A stretch of DNA of 64,000 nucleotides. Source: Phytohabitans flavus. Lineage in GTDB: Bacteria; Actinomycetota; Actinomycetes; Mycobacteriales; Micromonosporaceae. Made by a program: the position numbers and the translations under genes. Below the pieces are notes generated by a model that was not told the origin of the DNA, searched no databases, and saw nothing but the letters and a program-made list of their open reading frames with translations. The DNA lies in NCBI RefSeq assembly GCF_011764545.1, contig NZ_AP022870.1, forward strand, positions 1,906,001 to 1,970,000, in the 5' to 3' direction. Of this stretch, positions 17,575 through 26,237 are shown piece by piece. Position 1 is the stretch's first letter; every line of letters starts with the position of its first letter.

Positions 17575-19073
17575 AGTGCGCTTCCTTTCATGAGCAGCGA
17601 CAGGACTTGCTCTTCGTCGGTTTCGTCGGCGGCGCACTCGGCTATCACGCGGCCCTGCCGCACGATGAGGACCCGGTCGGCCAGGCCCAGCACCTCAGGG
17701 ATCTCGGACGAGACGAGCAGGATGCCGACCCCGGTGTCCGCGAGCTGGCGGATGAGTGCGTACAGGTCGGCTCGGGCGCCTACATCCACGCCCCGGGTCG
17801 GCTCGTCGAGCAGGAGTACCCGGCATTCACGTACCAGCCAGCGCCCGACCACGACCTTCTGCTGGTTGCCACCCGAAAGCTGCCTGATGCTCTGTCGAGG
17901 CTCCGTCGGACGAACGCCCAACGACTGGATTTTCGCCACCGCTTCCGTCATCTCCCGGCGCCGATTCATCACTCCCGCCGTGGCGAAGCGTTCGAGCGAT
18001 GCCAGGCTCAGGTTGCGGTAGACCGCCTGGTCCAGCAGGAGCGCCTGGCTCTTGCGCTCCTCGGGGGCAAGGCCGAGGCCGCGGCGAACGGCCATGGCGG
18101 GATCACCCGGCCGCAGGGGCTGGCCGTCGAGCGTGACCTCGCCCGAGTCGGGGTGAATCGCGCCATAGATCGAGCCGAGGATTTCCGACCGACCCGAACC
18201 CACCAGACCCGCCAGCCCGACGATCTCCCCGGCGCGGATGCTGAACGACACGTCGGCGAACGAACCCGCCCGGTTCAACCGTTCGACCCGGAGGAGCTCC
18301 GGCGCGTTCTCGGCCACGACGCGGCGCGGCGGAAATGTGTTCGCGACATCTCGACCGGTCATCAGCCGGACCAGCGTCTCGTCCGAGGTGGCGTTGATGT
18401 CCAGGCCGTGCGACACGGTGCGGCCGTCCTTGAGGACCGTCACCCGGTCACCGATCTGCCGGATCTCGGCGAGCCGGTGCGTAATGTAGATCACCGCGAT
18501 GCCCGCGGCCGTGAGCTCTCCGATGACCCGAAACAGGTTCGCGACCTCGTGACTCGCGAGCGCCGCGGAGGGCTCGTCCATCACGACCAGACGCGCCTCG
18601 CGCAACAACGCACGTGCCATGCAGACCACCTGCTGACCGGCGGGCGACAGGTCACCCAACTCGGCGTCGGGCGCTATCTCGGGATGTCCGAGACGAACGA
18701 GCGCATCGGTTGTGGCCGCGCGCATGCGCCGGCGCTGTTCCCATCCGGCTCTGGCGAGCTCGTGTCCCAGAAACACGTTCTCGTAGACCCGCAGGCCGGG
18801 TACGACATCCAGCTCCTGGTAGATGGTGACGATGCCCAGGTCCAGAGCCGCGCGCGGGTCTGGGATGCGCACCGGTCGGCCGTCCAGGAGCAGTTCCCCG
18901 GAATCCGGTTCGTGCGCGCCGGCCAGCACTTTGATCAGCGTGCTCTTGCCCGCCCCGTTCTGCCCGAGCAGGCAGTGGACCTCGCCGGCGATGACGTCGA
19001 GGTCTACGGAGTCGAGTGCCCGCACTCCGGCGAACTGCTTCACCGCACCGCGTACGGACAACAGCGTCGTCAT
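17571..19073 (-). CDS. CUT2-type sugar ABC transporter ATP-binding protein (RbsA/MglA-like, duplicated)
   Basis: About 500 residues with two fused nucleotide-binding domains. The first carries Walker A GQNGAGKSTL, signature-region LSPAGQQ and Walker B LVVMDEPSAAL. The second has a degenerate P-loop GLVGSGRSE, the signature LSGGNQQKVVVGRW and LLLDEPTRGVDVGA, exactly the RbsA pattern. ATG 19073 (MTTLLSVRG) is preferred over TTG 19085, which sits at the ALDH stop. The GTG of the permease overlaps the 3' end. Energises import of the sugar bound by the lipoprotein at 15498-16541. Confidence 0.93.
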   Translation of the reverse strand: MTTLLSVRGAVKQFAGVRALDSVDLDVIAGEVHCLLGQNGAGKSTLIKVLAGAHEPDSGELLLDGRPVRIPDPRAALDLGIVTIYQELDVVPGLRVYENVFLGHELARAGWEQRRRMRAATTDALVRLGHPEIAPDAELGDLSPAGQQVVCMARALLREARLVVMDEPSAALASHEVANLFRVIGELTAAGIAVIYITHRLAEIRQIGDRVTVLKDGRTVSHGLDINATSDETLVRLMTGRDVANTFPPRRVVAENAPELLRVERLNRAGSFADVSFSIRAGEIVGLAGLVGSGRSEILGSIYGAIHPDSGEVTLDGQPLRPGDPAMAVRRGLGLAPEERKSQALLLDQAVYRNLSLASLERFATAGVMNRRREMTEAVAKIQSLGVRPTEPRQSIRQLSGGNQQKVVVGRWLVRECRVLLLDEPTRGVDVGARADLYALIRQLADTGVGILLVSSEIPEVLGLADRVLIVRQGRVIAECAADETDEEQVLSLLMKGSAL

Positions 19074-19081
19074 CTCGGCGA

Positions 19082-20632
19082 TCAATCGGTGGCGGCCGGG
19101 CCCGCGCCGAGGCCGAGTGTGCCTCGCCGCTTTCCGGTCCGGATGTTGATCGACTTCAGCTCGGTGAACTCCTCGAATCCGGCCTGGCCCATCTCCCGCC
19201 CCACCCCGCTGGCTTTGTAGCCACCGAATGGCATCTGGGGAGCGCCGTCGATCGTGGTGTTGACGTATACGGTGCCGCTTTGCAGTGCCTTGCCAACGTC
19301 GAGCACCTTGTCGATGTCCTTCGACCAGATCGTGTTGGCGAGCCCGTACTCCACGCCGTTCGCGAGACGAACTGCCTCGTCCGCGTCACCAAACCGGGTC
19401 ACGCTCAACACCGGACCGAAGATTTCTTCACGGAAGACTCGTGCGTCCGGCCGCACACCGTCGAGCACGGTGGGCGCGACGAAAAGCCCGTCGTCATGGG
19501 CGGGGCCAGTCAGGCGGTGGCCTCCAGTGAGGACAGTGGCTCCCTGTTGCGCGCCCACCGAAACGTACTGGAGCACCTTCTCCAGGTGTCCTGGGTGGAT
19601 CATGGCGCCGACGTCGGTGGCCGGGTCGAACGGCTGCCCGACCCGCAACCGCTCGGCGGCCTCAGCGACCTTCTCAAGGAACTCGTCGGCGATGCTTTCC
19701 TGAACGAGCAGCCGCGACGCCGAAACGCAGCACTCGCCCTGGTTGAAGAAGACGCCGTACACGACGCCGTCGAGTGCGTCGTCGAGGTCCGCGTCGTCGA
19801 ACACGATGCTGGCCGCCTTGCCGCCAAGCTCGAGCGAGACCCGCTTGAGGTTGGTCTTCGACGCGTCGAGCACCTTGCGACCGGTGACGGTGGATCCGGT
19901 GAACGACAGCACGTCGACCGCGGTGTGCTCGGCCAGCGCCTGTCCGGGCTGCCCGTCGCCGGTGACGACGTTCAACACACCATCGGGTAGCCCTGCCTCG
20001 GCCGCGAGCCGGGCGATCTCAAGGGTGCTGCTACTGGTGAACTCCGACGGTTTGACGACGACGGTGCAGCCGGCGGCCAGCGCGAACGGGAGCTTCTGGC
20101 AGAGGATCAGCGCCGGGAAGTTCCAGGGTGTGATCAAGCCGGCGACGCCGGCCGGCTGGCGGAGGACGAGTCCCGTGAAGTCCGCGTCGTGGTTGGTGTA
20201 CGTGGATCCGTGCATCTGGGTGGCCAGTCCGGCGGCGTACCGGGTCAGCCCGACCGCGCCGGCGATGTCGCCCTCGGCCAACCGAAGCGGCTTCCCCACC
20301 TCCTCGGCGTCCAGCCTGGCCAACAGGGACGCGTTGGCGGCGATGAGGTCTGCGAGGCGCAGCAACACTTCGGCTCGCGACAGACCGCTCATCCTCGGCC
20401 ACGGTCCCTCGTCGAACGCGGTACGGGCGGCGCCGACGGCGGCGTTGACATCGTGCGCCGTCCCCGCGCCGAACTCCGCGACAAGCTCACCGGTGGCCGG
20501 GGCGCGGCGCGGTATCGAACCGGTCGGCTCCACCCAGGATCCGCCGATGAAATGGTTGTAGTGCCGGGCAACCGTGGTGTTCTTCGCTGTGGTGTGGGTG
20601 TCAAGCGGGGCATCGTCTACTCCTCGGTTCAA
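19082..20632 (-). CDS. NAD(P)-dependent aldehyde dehydrogenase
   Basis: About 510 residues of the ALDH superfamily, oxidising an aldehyde to a carboxylate. Visible motifs are ITPWNFPALI, KPSEFT, FTGSTVTGRKV, ELGGKA with the general base Glu, NQGECC with the catalytic Cys, and EIFGPVLSV. As read, the only in-frame start near the N-terminus is TTG 20632, overlapping the crotonase stop. A better-placed ATG at 20611-20613 with GAGGAG 7 nt upstream is out of frame by one base; one extra C in the CCCC run right after it (20607-20610) would join it to the frame (MPPLDTHTTAK). This may be another assembly deletion. Member of the IclR-controlled operon. Confidence 0.93.
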   Translation of the reverse strand: MNRGVDDAPLDTHTTAKNTTVARHYNHFIGGSWVEPTGSIPRRAPATGELVAEFGAGTAHDVNAAVGAARTAFDEGPWPRMSGLSRAEVLLRLADLIAANASLLARLDAEEVGKPLRLAEGDIAGAVGLTRYAAGLATQMHGSTYTNHDADFTGLVLRQPAGVAGLITPWNFPALILCQKLPFALAAGCTVVVKPSEFTSSSTLEIARLAAEAGLPDGVLNVVTGDGQPGQALAEHTAVDVLSFTGSTVTGRKVLDASKTNLKRVSLELGGKAASIVFDDADLDDALDGVVYGVFFNQGECCVSASRLLVQESIADEFLEKVAEAAERLRVGQPFDPATDVGAMIHPGHLEKVLQYVSVGAQQGATVLTGGHRLTGPAHDDGLFVAPTVLDGVRPDARVFREEIFGPVLSVTRFGDADEAVRLANGVEYGLANTIWSKDIDKVLDVGKALQSGTVYVNTTIDGAPQMPFGGYKASGVGREMGQAGFEEFTELKSINIRTGKRRGTLGLGAGPAATD

Positions 20633-21414
20633 CCAGTGGGGTGGTTGTGCGCCGCGGCACGCCGGTTCAAGAAGTCGGTGACTGCTTTACGCTGAGCGGC
20701 CGTCTGGCAGCAGGTGGCCACGGCGTGCGCCTCCGCCAGTTCGCCCGCGGTCATTCCTTCATCCAGCCCGACATGGATCGCGTGTTTGGCGCCGGCGAGC
20801 GCGACCGTGCTGTACGCCGCCAGCCGCTCGGCGAGCGCGAGTGCCTCGGAGGTGACCTGTTCGTCCGCGACGACGCGGTTCACCAAGCCGATGCGGCACG
20901 CCTCCTCCGCGCTCAGCAGGTCACCCGTGAAGATCATTTCAGTGGCCCGACCGAGACCGACCAGGCGCGGGAGCCGTTGCGTACCGCCCCAGCCGGGCAC
21001 GTTGGCGAGCCGGATCTCGGGCTGCCCGAAGCGGGCCGACCGGGCGGCGATGCGCAGATCGCACGCCATCGCCAGCTCGAGGCCGCCGCCGAGCGCGTGC
21101 CCGTTGACGGCGGCGATCACCGGGAGCGGGAGCAGCTCGAGTCGGCGGAAGACCCTCTGCCCGTGCAGCATCTTGGCCCGCGCGGCCGCTTCGTCGAGGT
21201 CGACAAGCTCCCGCACGTCGGCGCCGGCGCAGAACGCAGTGGTTCCGGCGCCGGTGACGACAACGGCGCGGGTTTCGGTGTCGCGTTCAATCTCGTCGAT
21301 CTGGTCGCCGATTGCGCCGATCAGTTCGTCGCTCAGCGCGTTGGCCCGTTCCGGTCGCTGGAGAGTGACCAGCAGGATGCTGCCGAGCCTGGTGGTCGAG
21401 ATCGGCACCTTCAT
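20629..21414 (-). CDS. Enoyl-CoA hydratase/isomerase family protein (crotonase fold)
   Basis: 261 residues acting on an acyl-CoA. The oxyanion-hole region is TTAFCAGADVREL, and both family glutamates are present: in HALGGGLELAMACD and in QPEIRLANVPGWGGTQRL. This supports hydratase activity rather than only isomerase or hydrolase. The start ATG shares a base with the CoA-transferase stop (TGATG), so the two are coupled. Together they suggest that the pathway product is activated to a CoA ester and hydrated or dehydrated, probably feeding beta-oxidation-like chemistry. Confidence 0.92.
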   Translation of the reverse strand: MKVPISTTRLGSILLVTLQRPERANALSDELIGAIGDQIDEIERDTETRAVVVTGAGTTAFCAGADVRELVDLDEAAARAKMLHGQRVFRRLELLPLPVIAAVNGHALGGGLELAMACDLRIAARSARFGQPEIRLANVPGWGGTQRLPRLVGLGRATEMIFTGDLLSAEEACRIGLVNRVVADEQVTSEALALAERLAAYSTVALAGAKHAIHVGLDEGMTAGELAEAHAVATCCQTAAQRKAVTDFLNRRAAAHNHPTG

Positions 21415-22990
21415 CACCGCCTTTCCGGAGAGCTCGCCAGCGTCAGGCCGACGAGTCCGGCACGGAACAGCGCCGGTTCGATGGTCCGTACCCGATGGTG
21501 GATTCGAGGGCGGATGTGCATGTGTGCGAGCACGTCGCGCTCCAGGTCCAGGCCCGGAGCGAGCTCGGTGAGGGTGAGTTGCCCATCCGTCAGGCTGAAT
21601 ACGGCGCGTTCGGTCACGTAGCGCACGTCCTTGCCGCTGCGTGCCGCTTCGGGCCCGGAAAAGCTGATCTGGTCGACCTGGCCCACGAACTTCGCCTTGC
21701 CCGGCGCCGAGATGGTGGTGCCGCCGTTGCCGTCCAGGCTCACCTGTCCACCGGCGGCGAGCGTGCCGACGAAGACCAGACGGCGCGCGCCCTGGGAAAT
21801 GTTGATGAACCCGCCCACGCCGGGGGTCCGGCCGTCGAACTTTCCGACGTTGACGTTTCCGGCCAGGTCGACCTGCGCGAACGACAGGATCGCCACGTCC
21901 AGACCGCCGCCGTCGTACCAGTCGAACTGGTAGCTGGCGTCGAGGGTGGCGTCGGGGTTGCGGCACAGGCCGAAGTTGCTTCCCACCTGGGGCACGCCCC
22001 CGACGTGACCCTGCTCGACGGTGAACGTCACCTGGTCCGAGACGTGCTCCTCGGCGAGCACCGCGGCGACGCCGTCGGGCATGCCGAACCCGAGGTTGAC
22101 CACGTCGCCCGCGACGAGCTCGCGGGCGGCGCGCCGCGCGATCACCTTCCGGACGGTCAACGGCATCGGCTCGGTCGGCAGGTCGCCGGCGTGGAGCTGC
22201 CCGGTCAGGTACGGGTCGTCGGCGGTGGCGGCGGACAGTCGCTGATGCGGGTCCACCACGATGGCGTCGACGAGCACACCGGGGACCTTGACCCGACGCG
22301 GATCGAGCGACCCGGCGCTCGTGCGTTCGCCGACCTGAGCCAGGACGATACCGCCGCTGTTGCGCGCTGCTTGGGCGGCGGACAATGCCTCGGCGAACAG
22401 GCCTTCCTTGTCCATCGTGATGTTGCCCCGGTCGTCGGCGACGCTGCCCCGGATGATGGCCACGTCGATCGGCAGCGACGGCGTGAAAATCCACTGCCGG
22501 CCATGCAGCTCGACGAGATGCACGATCGGGTCGACCGCGGCCGCGTTCAGTCGCCCGCCGGCCTGCCGGGGATCCACGAACGTCCCCAGACCTACGTGGG
22601 TGAGCACGCCGGGGCGGTGTCCGGCGATCTCGCGCAGCAGCTGCGACAGCGTGCCCTGGGGAAGGCAGTACGCCTCGATCTCCTCGCGCGTCGCCATCGC
22701 CTGCATGCGCGGTGACCATCCCCAGTGCCCCCGATCACCCGACGCACCAGGCCGCGGTGCGCGAACCGGTCTATGCCACCGCCCGCGCCGTCGCCCATAC
22801 CCGCGACGTGGACGAGGGTCAGGTCGCGCGGGGCGTGCTCGGCGAGGAATCGAGCCTCGACCGCGGCGAGCAGTGCCGAGGCCTCGTTGACGCCGCCGCC
22901 GGAGCCGTCGACCAGTACGGTCGCGCCGTCCGGTATCAAGGCCGCGGCCTCCGCCGCGCTGCAAAATCGTGCTGTGGCCCGGCGCGTCAT
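21414..22990 (-). pseudogene. Acetate/3-ketoacid (propionate-type) CoA-transferase, frameshifted
   Basis: Family I CoA-transferase with fused alpha and beta halves, 525 residues when repaired, the YdiF/Pct layout. The alpha half begins MTRRATARFCSAAEAAALIPDG with the glycine-rich VLVDGSGGG; the beta half has LGFGMPDGVAAV and the catalytic Glu in TVEQGHVGGVP. The frame breaks between RRVIGG and HWGWSPRMQAMA at 22728-22732, a run of five C (plus strand); a sixth would restore it. Start ATG 22990 overlaps the SDR stop (ATGA), and the stop overlaps the crotonase start, which argues that translation of an intact product is normal. It transfers CoA between short acids. Confidence 0.82.
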
Positions 22991-23829
22991 TGGCTCGTCC
23001 ATCCACCGTCGACGACGACAATCTGGCCCGTGAGGTAGTCCGACGCGGGAGCGGCGAGGAAGACGAACACCCCGGCGAGCTGCTCGGGACGGGCGAAGTA
23101 GCCCAAGGGGATGCGGTTGAGCATCGCGTCCGTACGGTCCTTGTCGCCCCAGAGCCAGTCGGCCGTCATGTCGGTGTCCACGTATCCGGGGGCAACGGCG
23201 TTGACGCAGATGCCGTGCTTGCCGACCTCGCTGGCCAGGCTGACCGTGTACTGAGCCACCGCGCCCTTCGTGACCGCGTACGCGGTCCGCCGTTCGAGGC
23301 CGATCCGGCTGCCCAGCGAGGCCAGGTTGATGATCTTCCCCTGGCGCCGCGCGATCATGTCCCGCAGGTACTCCTGCGTCAGAGCGACCAAGCCCCGAAC
23401 GTTGACCGCCCAGAGCCAATCCAGGTCCTCGACCGTCGTGTCCCTGATGTCCTTCCGGCGCACCACCCCGGCGGCGTTGACCAGAACATCCAGACTTCCC
23501 AGGCTGTCGGTCGCCGCACGGACCCGCCGCCGGACATCCGCATCGGTCAGATCGCCGGCGATCGCGTGCGCTTCGTAGCCGGCGGCGGACAGTTCTTCGG
23601 CTGTGCGGTGGACCTGGTCGGTAAGCCGGTCCAGCAGCACGACTCTGGCTCCGTGTGCGGCGAAGGCCTCCGCGGCGACGCGGCCGAGGCCACGCGCTCC
23701 TCCGGTAACGAGGGCAAGCTTGCCGGACAGGTCGAACAGACCGGCCGCCATGGATCCAGCCGGACCCGACTGAACTGCCTGTTGGACTTTCTCGCCGGGA
23801 AAGTCCTCGGAAACTGGGGTGTTACTCAT
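22987..23829 (-). CDS. SDR-family oxidoreductase
   Basis: 280 residues, classical short-chain dehydrogenase. Cofactor motif TGGARGLGR, then NAAGVV (Asn-Ala-Ala-Gly in place of NNAG), catalytic Ser in NLASLGSR and YAVTK. A 28-residue N-terminal extension precedes the fold. The C-terminus PASDYLTGQIVVVDGGW is the family end. It overlaps iclR by ATGA upstream and the CoA-transferase gene downstream. Likely dehydrogenates a hydroxyl of the imported substrate or of a hydroxyacyl intermediate; 2-deoxy-D-gluconate 3-dehydrogenase-like enzymes have this look, but specificity is inference. Confidence 0.92.
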   Translation of the reverse strand: MSNTPVSEDFPGEKVQQAVQSGPAGSMAAGLFDLSGKLALVTGGARGLGRVAAEAFAAHGARVVLLDRLTDQVHRTAEELSAAGYEAHAIAGDLTDADVRRRVRAATDSLGSLDVLVNAAGVVRRKDIRDTTVEDLDWLWAVNVRGLVALTQEYLRDMIARRQGKIINLASLGSRIGLERRTAYAVTKGAVAQYTVSLASEVGKHGICVNAVAPGYVDTDMTADWLWGDKDRTDAMLNRIPLGYFARPEQLAGVFVFLAAPASDYLTGQIVVVDGGWTSQ

Positions 23830-24665
23830 CGCACCGCACTCCCGTTCAGCGAAATGCGGGCGCCCAGCCGCTTTTCAATGCTCTCGGCGGTCTCGCTCAG
23901 CGGCTTCAGCTGTCTCTTGACCGACCTGGGTGTCAGCCGCTGCGCCGGTCCGGCAAGCGTGAGTGCGCCGACGACTTCGCCGGTGTGGTCGTGCAGCGGC
24001 ACCGCAATCGAGCACAAACCGATTTCGTACTCCTGCCAGTTGCCGCCATAACCGCGCTCCCGAACCACCGCGAGCTGGTTCAACAGCTCCTTCGGATCGG
24101 TGATGGTGTTGCGTGAGTAGCGGCGCAACTCGCCATCCAACAGCCGATTCACCACCGACTCCGGCTGCCAGGCCAGCAGGACCTTGCCGCTTGCCGTGGC
24201 GTGCAGCGGAGACCTGCGCCCGATGTTCGCGACCATCCGCAGGCCACTCGAACTTTCGGCGCGATCGAGATGCAGGACCGTCTTCTCGTCCAGAATTCCC
24301 AGCAGTACGGTTTCGCCCGTCGCCTCCGCCAGTCCGTTGAGCAGTGGACGTGCTGCCCATAGCAGGTCGGAGTCCCGAGCGACTGTGGCGCCTAGCACGT
24401 ATAGCCCCCAACTCAGCCGATACCGAGCGGTGTCCGGGTCGCGGACAACCACGTGACGCGTCTCCAGCGTCGTCAAAATGCTGTACACAGACGCCTTCGT
24501 GAGTCCGGTGCGCCGGGCCAGGTCGCTCACACCGATATCGCGTCCAGCGGCGGCCATCGCATCCAGCACACTCCATGCGTGTAGCACTGCCTGTACGTGT
24601 CGCGGGCTCGGGCGGCCGTTATTGGCCGCAAGCAGGGAATTTTCGTTACGATCTTGGGAAGCCAT
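23826..24665 (-). CDS. IclR-family transcriptional regulator
   Basis: 279 residues. The N-terminal winged helix (about 25-90) contains VSDLARRTGLTKASVYSILTT; the C-terminal effector domain has GRRSPLHATASGKVLLAW and the motif ERGYGGNWQEYEIGLCSIAVPL typical of IclR ligand pockets. It is first gene of the minus-strand catabolic operon and divergent from the Fe-alcohol dehydrogenase gene. Two dyads in the shared 253-bp promoter region are likely its operators. It probably represses the operon until a pathway intermediate binds. Confidence 0.95.
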   Translation of the reverse strand: MASQDRNENSLLAANNGRPSPRHVQAVLHAWSVLDAMAAAGRDIGVSDLARRTGLTKASVYSILTTLETRHVVVRDPDTARYRLSWGLYVLGATVARDSDLLWAARPLLNGLAEATGETVLLGILDEKTVLHLDRAESSSGLRMVANIGRRSPLHATASGKVLLAWQPESVVNRLLDGELRRYSRNTITDPKELLNQLAVVRERGYGGNWQEYEIGLCSIAVPLHDHTGEVVGALTLAGPAQRLTPRSVKRQLKPLSETAESIEKRLGARISLNGSAVR

Positions 24666-24753
24666 GGCCGTTGCTCCTGCCTATGCGTCCGTCCCGTAGC
24701 GAGGAGGATAGATCGCGGCGAGGCGGCTCGGACAGACGTCACTGACGAAGACC

Positions 24754-24770
24754 GTTTGGTGCTGCCAAAC
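24754..24770. promoter_or_regulatory. Putative IclR operator 1 (perfect dyad)
   Basis: GTTTGG TGCTG CCAAAC; the dyad extends to exact 10-bp arms GACCGTTTGG / CCAAACGGTC at 24750-24774. It lies between the divergent iclR-type and adh genes. Same layout as the sites at 24802 and 13340. Confidence 0.75.
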
Positions 24771-24801
24771 GGTCGTGGCCGAGCACTGGCAGCAGCCGGA
24801 C

Positions 24802-24828
24802 GTTTGGCACAGACAAACGGATGTTTGT
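24802..24828. promoter_or_regulatory. Putative IclR operator 2 with overlapping third half-site
   Basis: GTTTGG CACAG ACAAAC at 24802-24818, immediately followed by GGATGTTTGTC, so that GACAAAC / GTTTGTC (24812-24829) forms a second, overlapping dyad. Spaced 48 bp (start to start) from operator 1, compatible with two dimers bound on similar helix faces or a tetramer. Confidence 0.65.
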
Positions 24829-24918
24829 CCCCGGACCTTCTCGGCTGTCGGCCCGGGAACGTAGCGTCTGGGCTCGGGCGTGTGGCACGGTCGCCACAAA
24901 TGCCCCAAGGAGGTCGTG

Positions 24919-26058
24919 ATGGTGCTTCAGTTCTCCTCACCCACCAAGGTTCTGATGGGCGACGGCGCTCTCGAACAGCTCGGCACCGAGGTGTCGCGCC
25001 TCGGCAAGCGGCCGTTGCTCGTCACCGATCCTGGCGTCGCGGCGAGCGGGCTGGTCGACCTGGTCAAGGCGCCACTGGACGCGGCGGGCATCGAGACCGT
25101 GGTCTTCGACGGCGTCGGCGGCAACCCGACGGTGGAACAGGTCATGGCGTGTCTATCGGCGCTGCGGGCCTCCAGCAGCGACGTGCTTGTCGCGGTCGGC
25201 GGCGGCAGCGCGATGGACGTGTCAAAGGCCGCCGCTGTTCTCGCCACCAACGGAGGCGAGGTCGCCGACTACGAAGGCTTCGACAGGATCGCCAAGCCAG
25301 CGGCACCGGTGATCGCGGTTCCGACGACCGTCGGCACCGGCAGCGAGGTCACCAAGGGAGCTGTGATCACCAACAGCAGCACCAAGGTCAAGATGGTGAT
25401 CGTCAGCGACTTCATGTTTCCGGCAATCGCGGTTCTCGACGCCCGCATGGTGGCCTCGCTGCCCGGGCACATCGCCGCAGGCACCGGAATGGACGCGTTG
25501 ACCCACGCGATCGAAGGCTACGTCGCCAAGGGCGCCAACCCGCTCACGGATGCCCTCAACCTCGCCGCGATAAGCGCGATCGGCCGTCACCTACGCCCAG
25601 CCGTGGCCGGTGACTCCACGGCCTTGTACGAAATGCTCATCGCTTCCTGTATGGCCGGCGCAGGCTTCCACGATGCTGGACTCGGTCTGGTCCACGCGCT
25701 GGCAAACACGCTCGGCGGTCATTTCGGCGTACATCATGGCACCGCCAATGCGCTGTTTCTGCCATACGTGATGGAATTCAACGTTCCCGCCAACCCGCCG
25801 AAGTTCGCAGCCATCGCCGTCGCCCTGGGCGAACCCACCGCCGGCCTTTCCACGATCGCGGCCGCCAAGCGCGCCCCGGCGCTGGTCCACGAGCTCGCGG
25901 CCGACATCGGCGTCGCGCGCACGCTCACCGAGCTCAACATACCCGCCGATGCGATCCCTCAACTCGCAGAAGATGCTCTCACCCAGATCGACCGGCCGGG
26001 CAACCCACGGTCAAACAGCAAAGCCGACCTCGAAGCCTTGTACCGCGCCGCGCTATAA
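24919..26058 (+). CDS. Iron-containing alcohol dehydrogenase
   Basis: 379-residue group III (Fe-dependent) dehydrogenase. Cofactor motif VAVGGGSAMDVSKA, signature TTVGTGSEVTKGAVI, and metal ligands in GTGMDALTHAIEGY (Asp and His) and GLVHALANTLGGHFGVHHG (two His). ATG 24919 is selected because AAGGAGG lies at 24907-24913; a longer in-frame start would only add a low-complexity leader. Divergently expressed from the iclR operon and probably co-regulated through the two dyads. It would interconvert an alcohol and an aldehyde that the operon ALDH then oxidises. Confidence 0.95.
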   Translation: MVLQFSSPTKVLMGDGALEQLGTEVSRLGKRPLLVTDPGVAASGLVDLVKAPLDAAGIETVVFDGVGGNPTVEQVMACLSALRASSSDVLVAVGGGSAMDVSKAAAVLATNGGEVADYEGFDRIAKPAAPVIAVPTTVGTGSEVTKGAVITNSSTKVKMVIVSDFMFPAIAVLDARMVASLPGHIAAGTGMDALTHAIEGYVAKGANPLTDALNLAAISAIGRHLRPAVAGDSTALYEMLIASCMAGAGFHDAGLGLVHALANTLGGHFGVHHGTANALFLPYVMEFNVPANPPKFAAIAVALGEPTAGLSTIAAAKRAPALVHELAADIGVARTLTELNIPADAIPQLAEDALTQIDRPGNPRSNSKADLEALYRAAL

Positions 26059-26237
26059 GGCGCCGCGGCAACGGGCGCGGCTGGCGACCGTAGGCACCGG
26101 TGTGGCACCGCGACCGTCACCCGGTGCCGGCGTAGGCCGAGGTTGCCCAGCTCGCTTCTTTGGGCCTGACGCCGGAGACCGATCCGACGGTGGCCATCGG
26201 CTCCCCGGACGGTCCCCTGCCGATCCGGAAGGTGACA

